DNA of 64,000 nucleotides from Neisseria arctica (GCF_022870905.1 NZ_CP091510.1:434001-498000), one strand, 5' to 3'; counted from the first letter of the stretch, positions 54,830-63,392 are shown. A program made the numbers and translations. Notes: generated from the sequence alone by a model not told the origin.

Positions 54830-55240
54830 TTAATTTGTAATTGATATCTTGACCGTATATGGCCGTAGATTATTATTTTTTCTGGCTCCATTTCGGGTTT
54901 GTAAAACACGTACTTCATAAGGCCCGGTAAAAGGGAGAATCTGATCAGAGGTTGCTAATAATTCATCACTTTTATTCTGACCTAAATAGCGTACTGAAAC
55001 ATCGATGTTCGGATTACTGTTATTCCAATTAATATTTAAGGTTTGCCCTTTTTTTGCATAAAAGCGGTAGCTGTCAAAATCATAACCTTTAATTTTCCCT
55101 TTATAAGTAGCGGAGGAGGAGCCGGGTTTAAATTGTACATTCACCGTTTTAACAGGCTTATCGCTGTTTGCAATAGCTGCTAACGGTGTTACGGCTAACA
55201 TTATAGATAGGGATAATGTTGAGATTGAACGAATAAGCAT
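54830..55240 (-). CDS. pliG: Inhibitor of g-type lysozyme (PliG-like)
   Basis: The 136-residue protein has a signal peptide (cut near AIA) and matches the PliG pattern strongly: VNVQFKPGSSSATYKGKIKG, DFDSYRFYAKKGQTLNI, and GPYEVRVLQTRNGARKNN near the C-terminus. PliG proteins block goose-type lysozymes in the periplasm. It stands alone. Bases 55241-55519 upstream are AT-rich and hold nothing else recognisable. Confidence 0.85.
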   Translation of the reverse strand: MLIRSISTLSLSIMLAVTPLAAIANSDKPVKTVNVQFKPGSSSATYKGKIKGYDFDSYRFYAKKGQTLNINWNNSNPNIDVSVRYLGQNKSDELLATSDQILPFTGPYEVRVLQTRNGARKNNNLRPYTVKISITN

Positions 55241-55519
55241 AGTTTAGATCCTTATTTGATAACGTTTTAGAAATGATTGAGTAGTAATATAAAGAATAAA
55301 ATTGAACAAATATTATATAATAAATTTATATATTTAAGGCATATTTAAATTTATTTGGAATATCATACGGAAATATTGATATGCGAGCAATAGGTTTTCA
55401 TATCATGAGGTAAGTGCAAGCAACCTATAAATTGTGTTTGGCTAACTGGCCTATATCGTTCACAATAAATAACAAAAATAATGGCTCTACAGGTAGAGTA
55501 TTTATCCAGATAAATTAAT

Positions 55520-56649
55520 GTTTATCATGGCTTTTCAGCTGGTTGTCGCTTCGTTGTGCCGTTTTGCTGTATTCATTGCATTATGGCTCGGCGTTCTGTC
55601 ATATATAGTCAGTTCGGTTGGTTATAGGTAGTACGTATCTTGTTTTCTTCAACTTTGGCAAGTTACAAATCATATTGTGTCAGGGTTAAAACCTTGCTCA
55701 CTCAAAAAGCTACTGGCAAGACTTATGAGGCTTTGGGGTATAGTAATAGCAACTTGTAATCCATGCCAGTGATGATTTTTCTTATGGGATTGCTACTAAT
55801 ATAGTTGCTGGTATTTTTGCTGGGAGCAGGGGGGGCTGATTAAACCGTGTAGTTTTTGCAACAACCGACTATTCAATCAGACAAGAGTACTTTATGCGGC
55901 TTTGGCCATTTCATTTTTTGTCAGTACACATAGTATTTCCTTGCCGTCGATTTCTTTTCACATGAACCGCCCCTAATAAATACATAATCAAATAACACAC
56001 CATTTCTGTTGTGTTGATCCATGTCGACCATCGACAAACGGCAGTAAAACTCCGGTACTCTGTACAGGGCAAGGCGGACATATGCTGGGTTATGAGGTTG
56101 GATAAATACTACTTTAATGCCTAGACAGGTTTATGATTTGTAAATTCCGACATGACCGCATATGCAAAATAGCCTCTGTTGGTTACCTGATGTTTCGGTA
56201 ATAGGAATTGAACCTTGTACAACAATTTGATTCAGCAGGTTCTCGATGACTGCCAAAATGGTTTTATCCAACGGTATATTGCTTATAAGTGCCGGTATGT
56301 GCAATAGCTTTTTCCGCCTTATGGGCTTTCAGCGGTATAGGTTGACGGTGTACCATGAGGGATAATTGTCTGAAGGTGTTAAACCTGTACAGTGCTTCTT
56401 GCGGTTTTGGCTTGCTCTTAGATGTGGTAAAAGCTTTCCCTGCGAGGAGAATAGTAATTTGGTGGCCTCATCTTCCTCAAGTGATACGGCAGGGGTATTT
56501 ACCAATTGAAAGCAATCTTTCTTTTTACCAATATGGTATTTAGCCGCTACAATTTACTGCCTGCGAGATAATAACCAAGTATGGGGGCTTAAATGCCGTC
56601 TGAAACTTGTAGGCTTTAGTGTTTTAAATTTGAGGTTACTTAGCAGCAT
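55520..56649 (-). pseudogene. Fossil of a P4-type integrase, nearly full length
   Basis: Read on the minus strand, this stretch aligns by eye with the whole intact integrase (25258-26472), from the start codon equivalent (56649) to the C-terminus. Examples are ATATACCGTTGGAT for ATATGCCGTTGGAT, GGTTCAATTCCTATTACCGA for GGTTCAATTCCGACTGCCGA, and AACTACACGGTTTAATCAGC for AGCTACACGGTTTAACCAGC. Many stops and indels make it non-functional. It lies head-on to tRNA-Leu(UAA) just as the intact one lies to tRNA-Leu(CAA). Confidence 0.88.
56593..56604 (+). repeat. DUS inside the integrase fossil
   Basis: An exact ATGCCGTCTGAA stands where the intact integrase has the related CAGATGGGG sequence (near 25320). 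It appears to have arisen by mutation within dead sequence. Confidence 0.6.
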
Positions 56650-56876
56650 TTCGGGGGGTGTTTCCAAGGATATTTATAGAGCATTCCTAAAATATACCCC
56701 TCTTTTAAGTTGATTTAGCAGAATTACTTTATGCTTTAGATGTTATTGGATATAAAATCAGTGGCAGGAGAATAGGTGAACCGGCTGAAAGCCTTGCTCT
56801 GATTGAATCTTGTGGGTGTTATCGGACGATATAAGGCGTAAAAAAAGCAACCTAAAAAGGCTGCTGTTTTTGAGTG
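56650..56876 (-). repeat. Diverged copy of the integrase leader and flanking att block
   Basis: On the minus strand this matches 25038-25257: the tRNA terminator (GCAGCCTTTTTAGGTTGC), the CACAAGATTCAATC segment, AAGGCTTTCAGCCGGTT and GAGGGGTATATTTTAG. It is the attachment-side flank of the fossil integrase. Confidence 0.85.
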
Positions 56877-56966
56877 TGGTGCCCGGAGCCGGAATCGAAC
56901 CGGCACGACCTGTTTAGGGTCGACGGATTTTAAGTCCGTTGTGTCTACCTATTTCACCACCCGGGC
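56877..56966 (-). tRNA. tRNA-Leu (anticodon TAA)
   Basis: The 90-base class II tRNA has GCCCGGG acceptor strand, encoded CCA and anticodon loop CTTAAAA, reading UUA. It is the last gene of the tRNA cluster and was an integration site for the fossil element. Confidence 0.96.
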
Positions 56967-57002
56967 TATACTCAAGCTTTTTATTTCTTGAATATATTTA
57001 AC

Positions 57003-57080
57003 TGGAGGCGGGGGCGCGGATTTTAACCGGCCTAGATAAGGGTTGCATCCCTTAACGCATAAACACTCTGCCACCCCGCC
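57003..57080 (-). pseudogene. Degenerate tRNA-Cys (anticodon GCA)
   Basis: It keeps a perfect acceptor stem (GGCGGGG/CCCCGCC), CCA, an anticodon loop ATGCAAC and most of the D arm of the neighbouring tRNA-Cys. The T loop is TTAAAAT in place of TTCGATT, losing invariant C56, and the T stem has two mismatches. It is 78 rather than 74 bases. It probably arose by tandem duplication and then decayed. Confidence 0.75.
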
Positions 57081-57097
57081 ATTAAGGCTTTTGTATT

Positions 57098-57171
57098 TGG
57101 AGGCGGAAGTCGGAATCGAACCGGCGTCCACGGCTTTGCAGGCCGCTGCATAACCACTCTGCCATTCCGCC
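57098..57171 (-). tRNA. tRNA-Cys (anticodon GCA)
   Basis: The 74-base tRNA has GGCGGAA/TTCCGCC acceptor stem, CCA, canonical TTCGATT T loop and anticodon GCA. Confidence 0.96.
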
Positions 57172-57219
57172 TAAACTGCAAACAAGCCGTTTTGTGGTTT
57201 AAACGGCTTGGTTTATATT

Positions 57220-57295
57220 TGGAGCGGGAAACGAGTCTCGAACTCGCGACCTCAACCTTGGCAAGGTTGCGCTCTACCAACTGAGCTATTCCCGC
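57220..57295 (-). tRNA. tRNA-Gly (anticodon GCC), copy 3 in transcript order
   Basis: The 76-base tRNA has GCGGGAA acceptor strand, CCA and loop with GCC anticodon (TTGCCAA). It is identical to the two copies upstream. Confidence 0.96.
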
Positions 57296-57317
57296 GTGGG
57301 TATGTCAAAATTAATTT

Positions 57318-57393
57318 TGGAGCGGGAAACGAGTCTCGAACTCGCGACCTCAACCTTGGCAAGGTTGCGCTCTACCAACTGAGCTATTCCCGC
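57318..57393 (-). tRNA. tRNA-Gly (anticodon GCC), copy 2
   Basis: It is identical in all 76 bases to its neighbours; the 22-base spacers are identical too, so the repeat unit is exactly 98 bases. Confidence 0.96.
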
Positions 57394-57415
57394 GTGGGTA
57401 TGTCAAAATTAATTT

Positions 57416-57491
57416 TGGAGCGGGAAACGAGTCTCGAACTCGCGACCTCAACCTTGGCAAGGTTGCGCTCTACCAACTGAGCTATTCCCGC
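57416..57491 (-). tRNA. tRNA-Gly (anticodon GCC), copy 1
   Basis: It is the first tRNA of the minus-strand cluster, 28 bases from the -10 element, with the same sequence as the other copies. Confidence 0.96.
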
Positions 57492-57518
57492 TTTGTTCTC
57501 TAGTGAAGAGAGAAAGCT

Positions 57519-57546
57519 ATTATAGTGTCTAAAAAATAAATGTCAA
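57519..57546 (-). promoter_or_regulatory. Promoter of the tRNA cluster
   Basis: On the minus strand, TTGACA (57541-57546), a 16-base spacer and TATAAT (57519-57524) form a consensus sigma-70 promoter. Confidence 0.9.
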
Positions 57547-57560
57547 GCATTTAGGAAAAA

Positions 57561-58130
57561 TTATTGTTGAAACTCTTTCCAAGCCATTTTAAGATAATAG
57601 AACATAGACCAAATGGTTAATATTGATGCAATCAACATCAGCATATTGCCGATATATATTAAGTCAAAACCGTAAAAATTTCTTAGGCCGACGAGTAAGC
57701 ATAAAATGGCTGCCATTTGTGCTGCAGTTTTAAATTTACCTATGGTGGCTACAGCAACGCTGCCACGCTTACCCATTTGAGCCATCCATTCGCGTAAAGC
57801 GGAAATAGTAATTTCACGGCCAATGATAATCATGGCAAATATGGCGTATGTGCGCCCCAAGCTGACAAGTAGGATCAATGCAACGGCAACCATCAGTTTG
57901 TCGGCTACAGGATCCAGAAAGGCCCCGAAATCGGATGTTTGCTTCCAGCGGCGGGCTAAGAATCCGTCAAACCAATCGGTTATCGCTGCGGCAGCAAAGA
58001 TAAATGCAGCTAGCCAATTGACGGTGATATGGTCGTTTAGCCACTCTTTGGGTAAGAAAAATAAGATAGTAAATACCGGAATGAGCAGGACGCGCATCCA
58101 AGTGAGGAAAATCGGGATGTTCCACGGCAT
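57561..58130 (-). CDS. pgsA: CDP-diacylglycerol-glycerol-3-phosphate 3-phosphatidyltransferase (PgsA)
   Basis: The 189-residue membrane protein has the CDP-alcohol phosphatidyltransferase motif DGFLARRWKQTSDFGAFLD with its conserved Asp residues, and four to five membrane helices. It makes phosphatidylglycerol phosphate. It lies upstream of the tRNA promoter, in the same direction. Confidence 0.94.
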   Translation of the reverse strand: MPWNIPIFLTWMRVLLIPVFTILFFLPKEWLNDHITVNWLAAFIFAAAAITDWFDGFLARRWKQTSDFGAFLDPVADKLMVAVALILLVSLGRTYAIFAMIIIGREITISALREWMAQMGKRGSVAVATIGKFKTAAQMAAILCLLVGLRNFYGFDLIYIGNMLMLIASILTIWSMFYYLKMAWKEFQQ

Positions 58131-58380
58131 GGTTTCGGCAAGACTCTCTTTTTTGAAGTTATCAGGAGGGCTAAAATATGGCCTATTATAGCGAATTTAT
58201 GATGATGCTTGTGGATTTCTGGCAGATTCGGATCTCCGGTCATCATTAAGTTTTTATGTTTATTGCAGGTCCTGATGGCCAGTCGGAGTATTTTATTCTA
58301 ACTTTTCTTCTTAGCGGACAGAAAACCTTCTCGGAATGAGGTATGTCGTGTTTGAGAAGGCTTTCGGATGCTGTATCATT

Positions 58381-59130
58381 TTATGGTTCGCGATGAACAG
58401 GTAATGCGCCAAAGCTTTGGGCAACAGGCATGATTTCTATACTGTTTACGTTCATGTGCGCTGGACTGCGATATAACCATAATACGGTGTCTGCAATATC
58501 TTCGGGACGAATGAATTGTACTTTTTCGTATAATTGGGCCGCTTTTTCATGATCGCCTTTGAAGCGTACATTGGAAAATTCGGTTCCTCCGCATAATCCC
58601 GGTTCTATATTGCTAACGCGTATACCGGTTCCTGCTAAGTCGGCACGTAAGTTTAAGCTAAATTGTCTTACATATGCCTTGGTTGCACCGTATACATTAC
58701 CTCCGGGATAGGGATAGGTGCCGGCGATCGAACCGATATTGATAATGTAACCACTATTACGGGTTACCATTTGAGGTAGTATTTGCCGGGTTAGATAAGT
58801 GAGTCCGATGATATTGGTTTGGATCATGGTTTCCCAGTCTTCAAAATCTGCTTTATATGCAGGATCCAAGCCCAGTGCCAAACCTGCGTTATTGATGAGG
58901 CAGTCTATTTGTTGGAAGGGCTCAGGTAGTCTTTCTAATGCGTTACGAATACTTTCTTTGTTGGATACATCCATCTCCAGAGCCGTAAATTTAGAGCCTA
59001 ATATGTCTTGTAGTTCCTGCAGCTTATCTATGCGTCTAGCTGCTCCGATTACTTGAAATCCTGCTTTTATAAAGCTATGGCACATTGCTAAGCCAAATCC
59101 GGCGGAAGCGCCGGTTATTAAAATAGCCAT
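58381..59130 (-). CDS. Short-chain dehydrogenase/reductase (YdfG-like)
   Basis: The 249-residue protein has the NAD(P) motif TGASAGFGLAMC, the NNAGLAL motif, the catalytic Ser in INIGSIAGTYPYPGG, and Tyr/Lys in VYGATKAYVRQF. The pattern resembles YdfG-type NADP-dependent hydroxy-acid/serine dehydrogenases. The substrate is not provable here. Confidence 0.87.
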   Translation of the reverse strand: MAILITGASAGFGLAMCHSFIKAGFQVIGAARRIDKLQELQDILGSKFTALEMDVSNKESIRNALERLPEPFQQIDCLINNAGLALGLDPAYKADFEDWETMIQTNIIGLTYLTRQILPQMVTRNSGYIINIGSIAGTYPYPGGNVYGATKAYVRQFSLNLRADLAGTGIRVSNIEPGLCGGTEFSNVRFKGDHEKAAQLYEKVQFIRPEDIADTVLWLYRSPAHMNVNSIEIMPVAQSFGALPVHREP

Positions 59131-59557
59131 TATCTCTCCTTGGAAAACAGTTATTTGATAGTGTGTGCTTACTAAAATAAAAGCATTATAAGGTTTGAAG
59201 AGGTCGGAAACCAGTAAATATAAAATGAATCAAATGGCTATCTGTAAAGAAAGGTGTATAAATGATTTATGGCCAATAGTTATGCGGTGGCTTGTGGGAA
59301 CTGTATTTTGCTTGCTGCTCCTAATGCTTAGCAGGAGTGGTGGTGAAGAGTAAACCAGATACGGTATGAATCAGTATCCGTTTTATGTTTTTTATGTAGG
59401 CCTTTATCCCATTTTTTATGGCCGGATGCTTTTTATTGACCGGTAGAAGACAGCTTTAATTTTATTTTTAAGTTTGGCTAAAGATTGATTACTTATCATT
59501 ATAGAATCTAGGATCACAACCATAATCTAATTTATTAATTTTTAGGAGTATTTCTTG
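59131..59557. other. Divergent intergenic region (SDR / ZIP)
   Basis: No gene or RNA is seen. AGGAG (59544-59548) is the ribosome site of the ZIP gene. The promoters of both genes must lie here, but no near-consensus pair stands out. Confidence 0.45.
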
Positions 59558-60292
59558 ATGAATGCAGTTTCACCTTTTGTATTTATGTTGATTCCGGCAG
59601 TGATATCGGTAATAGGCGGTGTTGTTGCCTTACTTTGGAATCCTTCCCCTCAGGCTAGGAGCATGATACAGCACTTTGCGGCCGGCGTAATTCTGGCGGC
59701 ATTAGCCACTGAGTTACTGCCGGAAATTGCACGCGAACATGCAAAGCCTTCTATATTGATTATTTCTTTTGCATTGGGTAGTTTTTTTATGTTTGGTATG
59801 AAGCTGTTGACCGATTATTTAGAGAAAAAAGAATTATCAAAGCAGCGGGAGGGGGAGCCTAAAGGATTGGCTTTGGGAATGTTGGTTGCGACGTTTATTG
59901 ATATTGCCGTTGATGGCTTGATTATTGGTGCGGGTTTTGCCAGTAATACTGAAACAGGTATGATATTGGCCTTGGGTTTATCGGTAGAAATGTTGTTTTT
60001 AGGGTTAGCTTTAGTATCGGATAGATTGAAAGGCTGGAAAATTGTAGCGGTTACTGCGGTGTTAGGTATTGAAATTCTGGCTTTTGCTTATTTGGGCAAC
60101 TTGCTCCTCAGTAATGCTTCGACTATGGTTATATCGGCTGTTCTCGCTTGCAGTGCTGCCGCGCTCTTGTATTTGGTTACAGAGGAATTATTGATAGAGG
60201 CACATGAAACAGAAGAAAAAAATTACTATACCTTGGTGCTATTTGCCGGCTTTTTGGCATTTTGGAGCATTCAAATGTTGGGTGTAAAGTAA
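59558..60292 (+). CDS. ZIP-family metal transporter
   Basis: The 244-residue protein (ATG 59558, nine bases after AGGAG; a TTG one codon earlier is less likely) has about eight membrane helices with the ZIP features HFAAGVILAALATELLPE in helix 2 and DIAVDGLIIGAGFA plus LSVEMLFLGLAL in helices 4 and 5. Where the family often has HNFPEG it has DIAVDG, so metal choice may differ. It probably imports or exchanges divalent metal. Confidence 0.82.
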   Translation: MNAVSPFVFMLIPAVISVIGGVVALLWNPSPQARSMIQHFAAGVILAALATELLPEIAREHAKPSILIISFALGSFFMFGMKLLTDYLEKKELSKQREGEPKGLALGMLVATFIDIAVDGLIIGAGFASNTETGMILALGLSVEMLFLGLALVSDRLKGWKIVAVTAVLGIEILAFAYLGNLLLSNASTMVISAVLACSAAALLYLVTEELLIEAHETEEKNYYTLVLFAGFLAFWSIQMLGVK

Positions 60293-60639
60293 CTTATTGA
60301 AATATTTGTAATATAATAATTTTTTGAATATTATGAATGAGAAATTCCATATGATTTTTTGATTTAATTATTGGTATATTCCGTTTTTCGTAAAGTAGTT
60401 ATAAAAATCGAAAGATGGATATGTAGCCGACCAACTATTTTTATCGAGCATGAACCTAAATATGTGATGTATGTTCTCTTGAAAATGTTGCTCGGCTTTA
60501 TTTTTTGTGGATATGGTTATATTTCTTAAGCCTGTAAATCGGCTGTACGACATTTTTTCTTAAGTAAATCATTGACAGAAAAACCATGTTCGCCCATTAT
60601 CCTTTCAAAGTGAACTTTACTTGTGGAAAGGAAAAAATG
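60293..60639. other. AT-rich region before cytochrome c' gene
   Basis: Nothing supported apart from the AAGGA ribosome site at 60628-60632. A 61-codon frame on the minus strand (60368-60553) has no ribosome site or family features. Confidence 0.4.
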
Positions 60640-61107
60640 ATGAAAATGAAAACAGCTTTGGCACTCTTGAGCTCGACGTTAGTTTTTGCGTTAACTGCTT
60701 GCGGTAGTGGCGGTACATCCGGCGAACCTGCAAAAGGACCAATTTCAGAGGCTCGCACTACAGCTTTTAAAGCGATGATGCCGAATTTCAGCAGTATGGG
60801 CAAAATGGTAAAAGGCGAAGAGTCTTATGATGTGGAAAAGTTTAAAACTGCCGCTGCTGCGTTTGCAGAAGATAGTAAAAAGCCTTTTGAGCATTTTCAA
60901 AAAGATGAGCAAGGTGATGGCGACTTATTACCGGTTACTTGGGAAAAACCGGACGAATTTAATGCCCAAAAAGAAAAATTTGCCGCTGCGGTTGCTGAGT
61001 TGAACGCTCAGGCTCAAACAGGTAACTTGGAGGCTATTAAAGTTGCTTATGGTAATGTTGGAGCAAGTTGTAAATCTTGTCACGATACATTCCGCCGTCC
61101 TAAATAA
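60640..61107 (+). CDS. cycP: Cytochrome c' lipoprotein (CycP)
   Basis: The protein (155 residues from MKMKTALALL) has a lipobox (LTACGSGG), a four-helix-bundle layout and the C-terminal haem site CKSCHDTFRR. Cytochrome c' binds NO and in Neisseria is a lipoprotein protecting against it. Start 60640 has the best spacing to AAGGA; 60637 is the alternative. Confidence 0.92.
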   Translation: MKMKTALALLSSTLVFALTACGSGGTSGEPAKGPISEARTTAFKAMMPNFSSMGKMVKGEESYDVEKFKTAAAAFAEDSKKPFEHFQKDEQGDGDLLPVTWEKPDEFNAQKEKFAAAVAELNAQAQTGNLEAIKVAYGNVGASCKSCHDTFRRPK

Positions 61108-61112
61108 GTTGC

Positions 61113-61176
61113 TTAGCCCATAAATATAAAAGGCCGTCTGAAACATTTCAGGCGGCCTTTTATATTTATGGGCTAA
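61113..61176 (+). terminator. Very long DUS-centred hairpin after cycP
   Basis: A 31-bp stem (61113-61143 with 61146-61176) has one G-U pair and a two-base loop. AGGCCGTCTGAAA and TTTCAGGCGGCC lie at its tip, and the base extends through TTAGCCCATAAATAT. It is the longest inverted repeat in the window. Confidence 0.85.
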
Positions 61177-61485
61177 ACTCGGTTAATACTTTCAATTTAA
61201 TATATTCAATTAAAGGTTGAAAATGCTTTGGTACAGGTTGGTTATTTTATGAGCATAGGTTTTGTTCTGAACCGAATAGTTCGTACGGTATTTTCTCCTG
61301 CTGTTAGGGAAAGGGTTTGTAGTTTAATATCACTTATATATGTATCTTTACTACAAATTTGCATATGGTTTAGAGGATGAACTATATGGTGATGAGATTC
61401 TGCATCATACTGGCTTGTATATGTTAAAAAGAGAGGGGGCTATAATTTTTATTATGCGCCTTTTTCTTTGTATTGATTCTTAAGA
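61177..61485. other. AT-rich gap with no recognised feature
   Basis: No gene, RNA or repeat was recognised between the cycP hairpin and the end of the first sRNA. Confidence 0.4.
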
Positions 61486-61578
61486 TAAAAAATGCACACA
61501 TTCTTTTGGAATGTGTGCCAAGTCTACAAAGGAGAAATAGAGGAGAAACTATTAACTGGTAAGTTCAAACCAATCAAT
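61486..61578 (-). ncRNA. Sibling sRNA 2 (NmsR / NgncR_162-163-like)
   Basis: On the minus strand, TTGACG (61609-61614), an 18-base spacer and CATAAT (61585-61590) start an RNA near 61578. It has a 5' stem-loop (TTGATTGGT with ACCAGTTAA), an open CU-rich region with UUUCUCCUCU and AUUUCUCCUUUG that could pair with Shine-Dalgarno sites, then the terminator GCACACATTC with GAATGTGTGC (61494-61518) and a U-run. The CU-rich region is identical over 31 bases to that of its neighbour. Confidence 0.72.
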
Positions 61579-61680
61579 GCCGAAATTATGCCAAAAATTT
61601 GTAAGTGCCGTCAATCATTTGTTTATTTTATTACGTTATCTGTGTGATGGTGTTGTTATTTTGTAGTTAAATTCCATGGA

Positions 61681-61769
61681 TAAAAAATACGCGCATCAAA
61701 AAGGATGCGCGCCAAGTCTACAAAGGAGAAATAGAGGAGAAAGTTAAGCTGCGCTAAGCAACTTAACGG
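61681..61769 (-). ncRNA. Sibling sRNA 1 (NmsR / NgncR_162-163-like)
   Basis: On the minus strand, TTGACT (61798-61803), a 17-base spacer and GATAAT (61775-61780) start an RNA near 61768. It folds into a 5' stem-loop (GTTAAGTTGC with GCAGCTTAAC), the same CU-rich anti-Shine-Dalgarno region, and a terminator (CGCGCATC with GATGCGCG, 61690-61711) followed by a U-run. The tandem arrangement matches the neisserial sibling sRNAs that repress TCA-cycle and related mRNAs through Hfq (identity inferred). Confidence 0.75.
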
Positions 61770-62057
61770 GTGTTATTATCCCTGTTTTGTCGTGGTTAGT
61801 CAATTAAATTTTGCGATTTCCATCATAAAAAAAGCAAAATCGCAACATAACGCACATTTGTAAACTTATTTTTGTTCGTTTTTTTTCACTTTGACGGAAT
61901 GTCAAATCAGTGGCCTAAGGGCATCAGGGTTATTGTTTAGGCGGGTTTATCCTGAGAATTTGTATTTTTTAAGAATACGATAAGGTACGGAAATACTCGG
62001 GTGGTATGAAAGTTAGTGTCTGCACATTACCCCTTATCCGATAAGATTCGCTGTAAA

Positions 62058-63392
62058 TTAGCTGTTGCCTAGGAGTTTGATTAAGTCGTTAGCACTTTCT
62101 GTGCGCTCGCGATGGCTTTGTTCAGGTTGGTGGGTATTGAGAGACGACCACTTACTTTGGCTGCGTGCCTTATTTAAAGCTGTGGGTAATTTCGAAGCCT
62201 GCCAAGGTGCTTTGCCGCTTTGCATTCGGATTTGTGTCTGCGTCGCATGGCCGCGGCTTTGCAGCGCCGTGAGTAAATCTAATGCCCGGGCAGCCAGTAG
62301 GGTGATAGTTTCTGGATCGATATGTAAAGTTTGTTTGCCGGAAAGTTTGTCGGAAATGGTTTGCATATTTGGTAGAACTCCACCTAAAACACTGCCGATG
62401 GCGGTTCCTAATCCGAGTGAGCCGCCGAGGGTAACCATATCTACGCCTAGGCCGATGAGTGCCCCCGTAGCGGCTCCGGTAGTGGTGCGTATACCGTATT
62501 CTTTTAAAAGTTCGCTATCGAACGGATCTTGGCGGAACTCTTTCAACATCCATTCGCCGGTGTCGATTTCACTGTGATAAAAGCGGTAGTTGTGAAAAAG
62601 CTGTTGTTGTAGCTTGCGTTCGAGTTGTCGGACGGCCGCCTGCATAGTTTGTAGAACAGGCTGCGGGTTGTCGTCTTCATTGATTTCTTGCTTGTATGCT
62701 GCAACGTCAAGTAGGAAGTGGGCTATATCACGTTTGGATTCGATATCAAGCTGCTGCCATTCCCGGCGGCGCATGGTGATAAGCCGGTCAAGTACTCCGC
62801 GATCGGGTAGCATGGTGGCAAGGTTGTCCCATAAACGGATTTCTCCTTCAAAATCAAAAGCTACAGTATCGAATCCGCTGTATACGTGTAGGTTTCGGCG
62901 GGCAAGCATTGTCGTCCAGTCGGTTAGGTCTTGTTCTGCGATAAAGTTGAAAACAGGCATCACTGGTTTGGCACACCAAGACAATACGGTGAGCTCGTCT
63001 TTGTATTTGTTTAAAACAGGTTCGCGAGCGTCTACAACATATAAAGCCATATCGCTTTGCAGCAGTTGGCGCAATACTTTGGCTTCTTGATTGAAATCTC
63101 CTGTGGCAGCGGGGCTTTCGAGAAATTGTTGCAACCGTTCGATACCGTCTGAACGTGGCGATGTGTTTTCCTCCAGCCAGTCTAATACGCCGCCCGCATC
63201 TTCTAATCCGGGTGTGTCATAAAGATAAACCAAGGTTTCGCTACCGTTATTGATTGCGGCCTTTTCGACATGGCGGGTGGTGGCGGCCGCATTTTTTACC
63301 TCTCCGAAATTGCTGTCGCGCAGAAGTGTTCGCAAAAGTGAGGTTTTACCAGTATTGGTATGGCCTACTACGGCAAGTGATAGGGGCTTCAT
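62058..63392 (-). CDS. DUF3482-domain GTPase
   Basis: The 444-residue protein has a Ras-like G domain: P-loop VGHTNTGKTSLLR, switch II DTPGLEDAGG, and NFIAEQD at the G4 position. A DUF3482 C-terminal region follows, with a Gly-rich hydrophobic segment (TGAATGALIGLGVDMVTLGG) that could insert into membrane. Function unknown. It pairs with the DUF2868 gene upstream, a conserved proteobacterial couple; a DUS (about 63427) lies between them. Confidence 0.88.
   Translation of the reverse strand: MKPLSLAVVGHTNTGKTSLLRTLLRDSNFGEVKNAAATTRHVEKAAINNGSETLVYLYDTPGLEDAGGVLDWLEENTSPRSDGIERLQQFLESPAATGDFNQEAKVLRQLLQSDMALYVVDAREPVLNKYKDELTVLSWCAKPVMPVFNFIAEQDLTDWTTMLARRNLHVYSGFDTVAFDFEGEIRLWDNLATMLPDRGVLDRLITMRRREWQQLDIESKRDIAHFLLDVAAYKQEINEDDNPQPVLQTMQAAVRQLERKLQQQLFHNYRFYHSEIDTGEWMLKEFRQDPFDSELLKEYGIRTTTGAATGALIGLGVDMVTLGGSLGLGTAIGSVLGGVLPNMQTISDKLSGKQTLHIDPETITLLAARALDLLTALQSRGHATQTQIRMQSGKAPWQASKLPTALNKARSQSKWSSLNTHQPEQSHRERTESANDLIKLLGNS

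Noticed and set aside
55520..56649. Insertion sequence remnant or transposase
   Set aside because: The stretch aligns with the island integrase from end to end; no terminal inverted repeats of an IS were found.
57208..57480. Frame with repeated ETSLELATSTL-like peptides
   Set aside because: It is translation of tandem tRNA-Gly genes, a known annotation artefact.
60368..60553. 61-codon minus-strand frame before cycP
   Set aside because: No ribosome site, no recognisable domain and low-complexity AT-rich composition.
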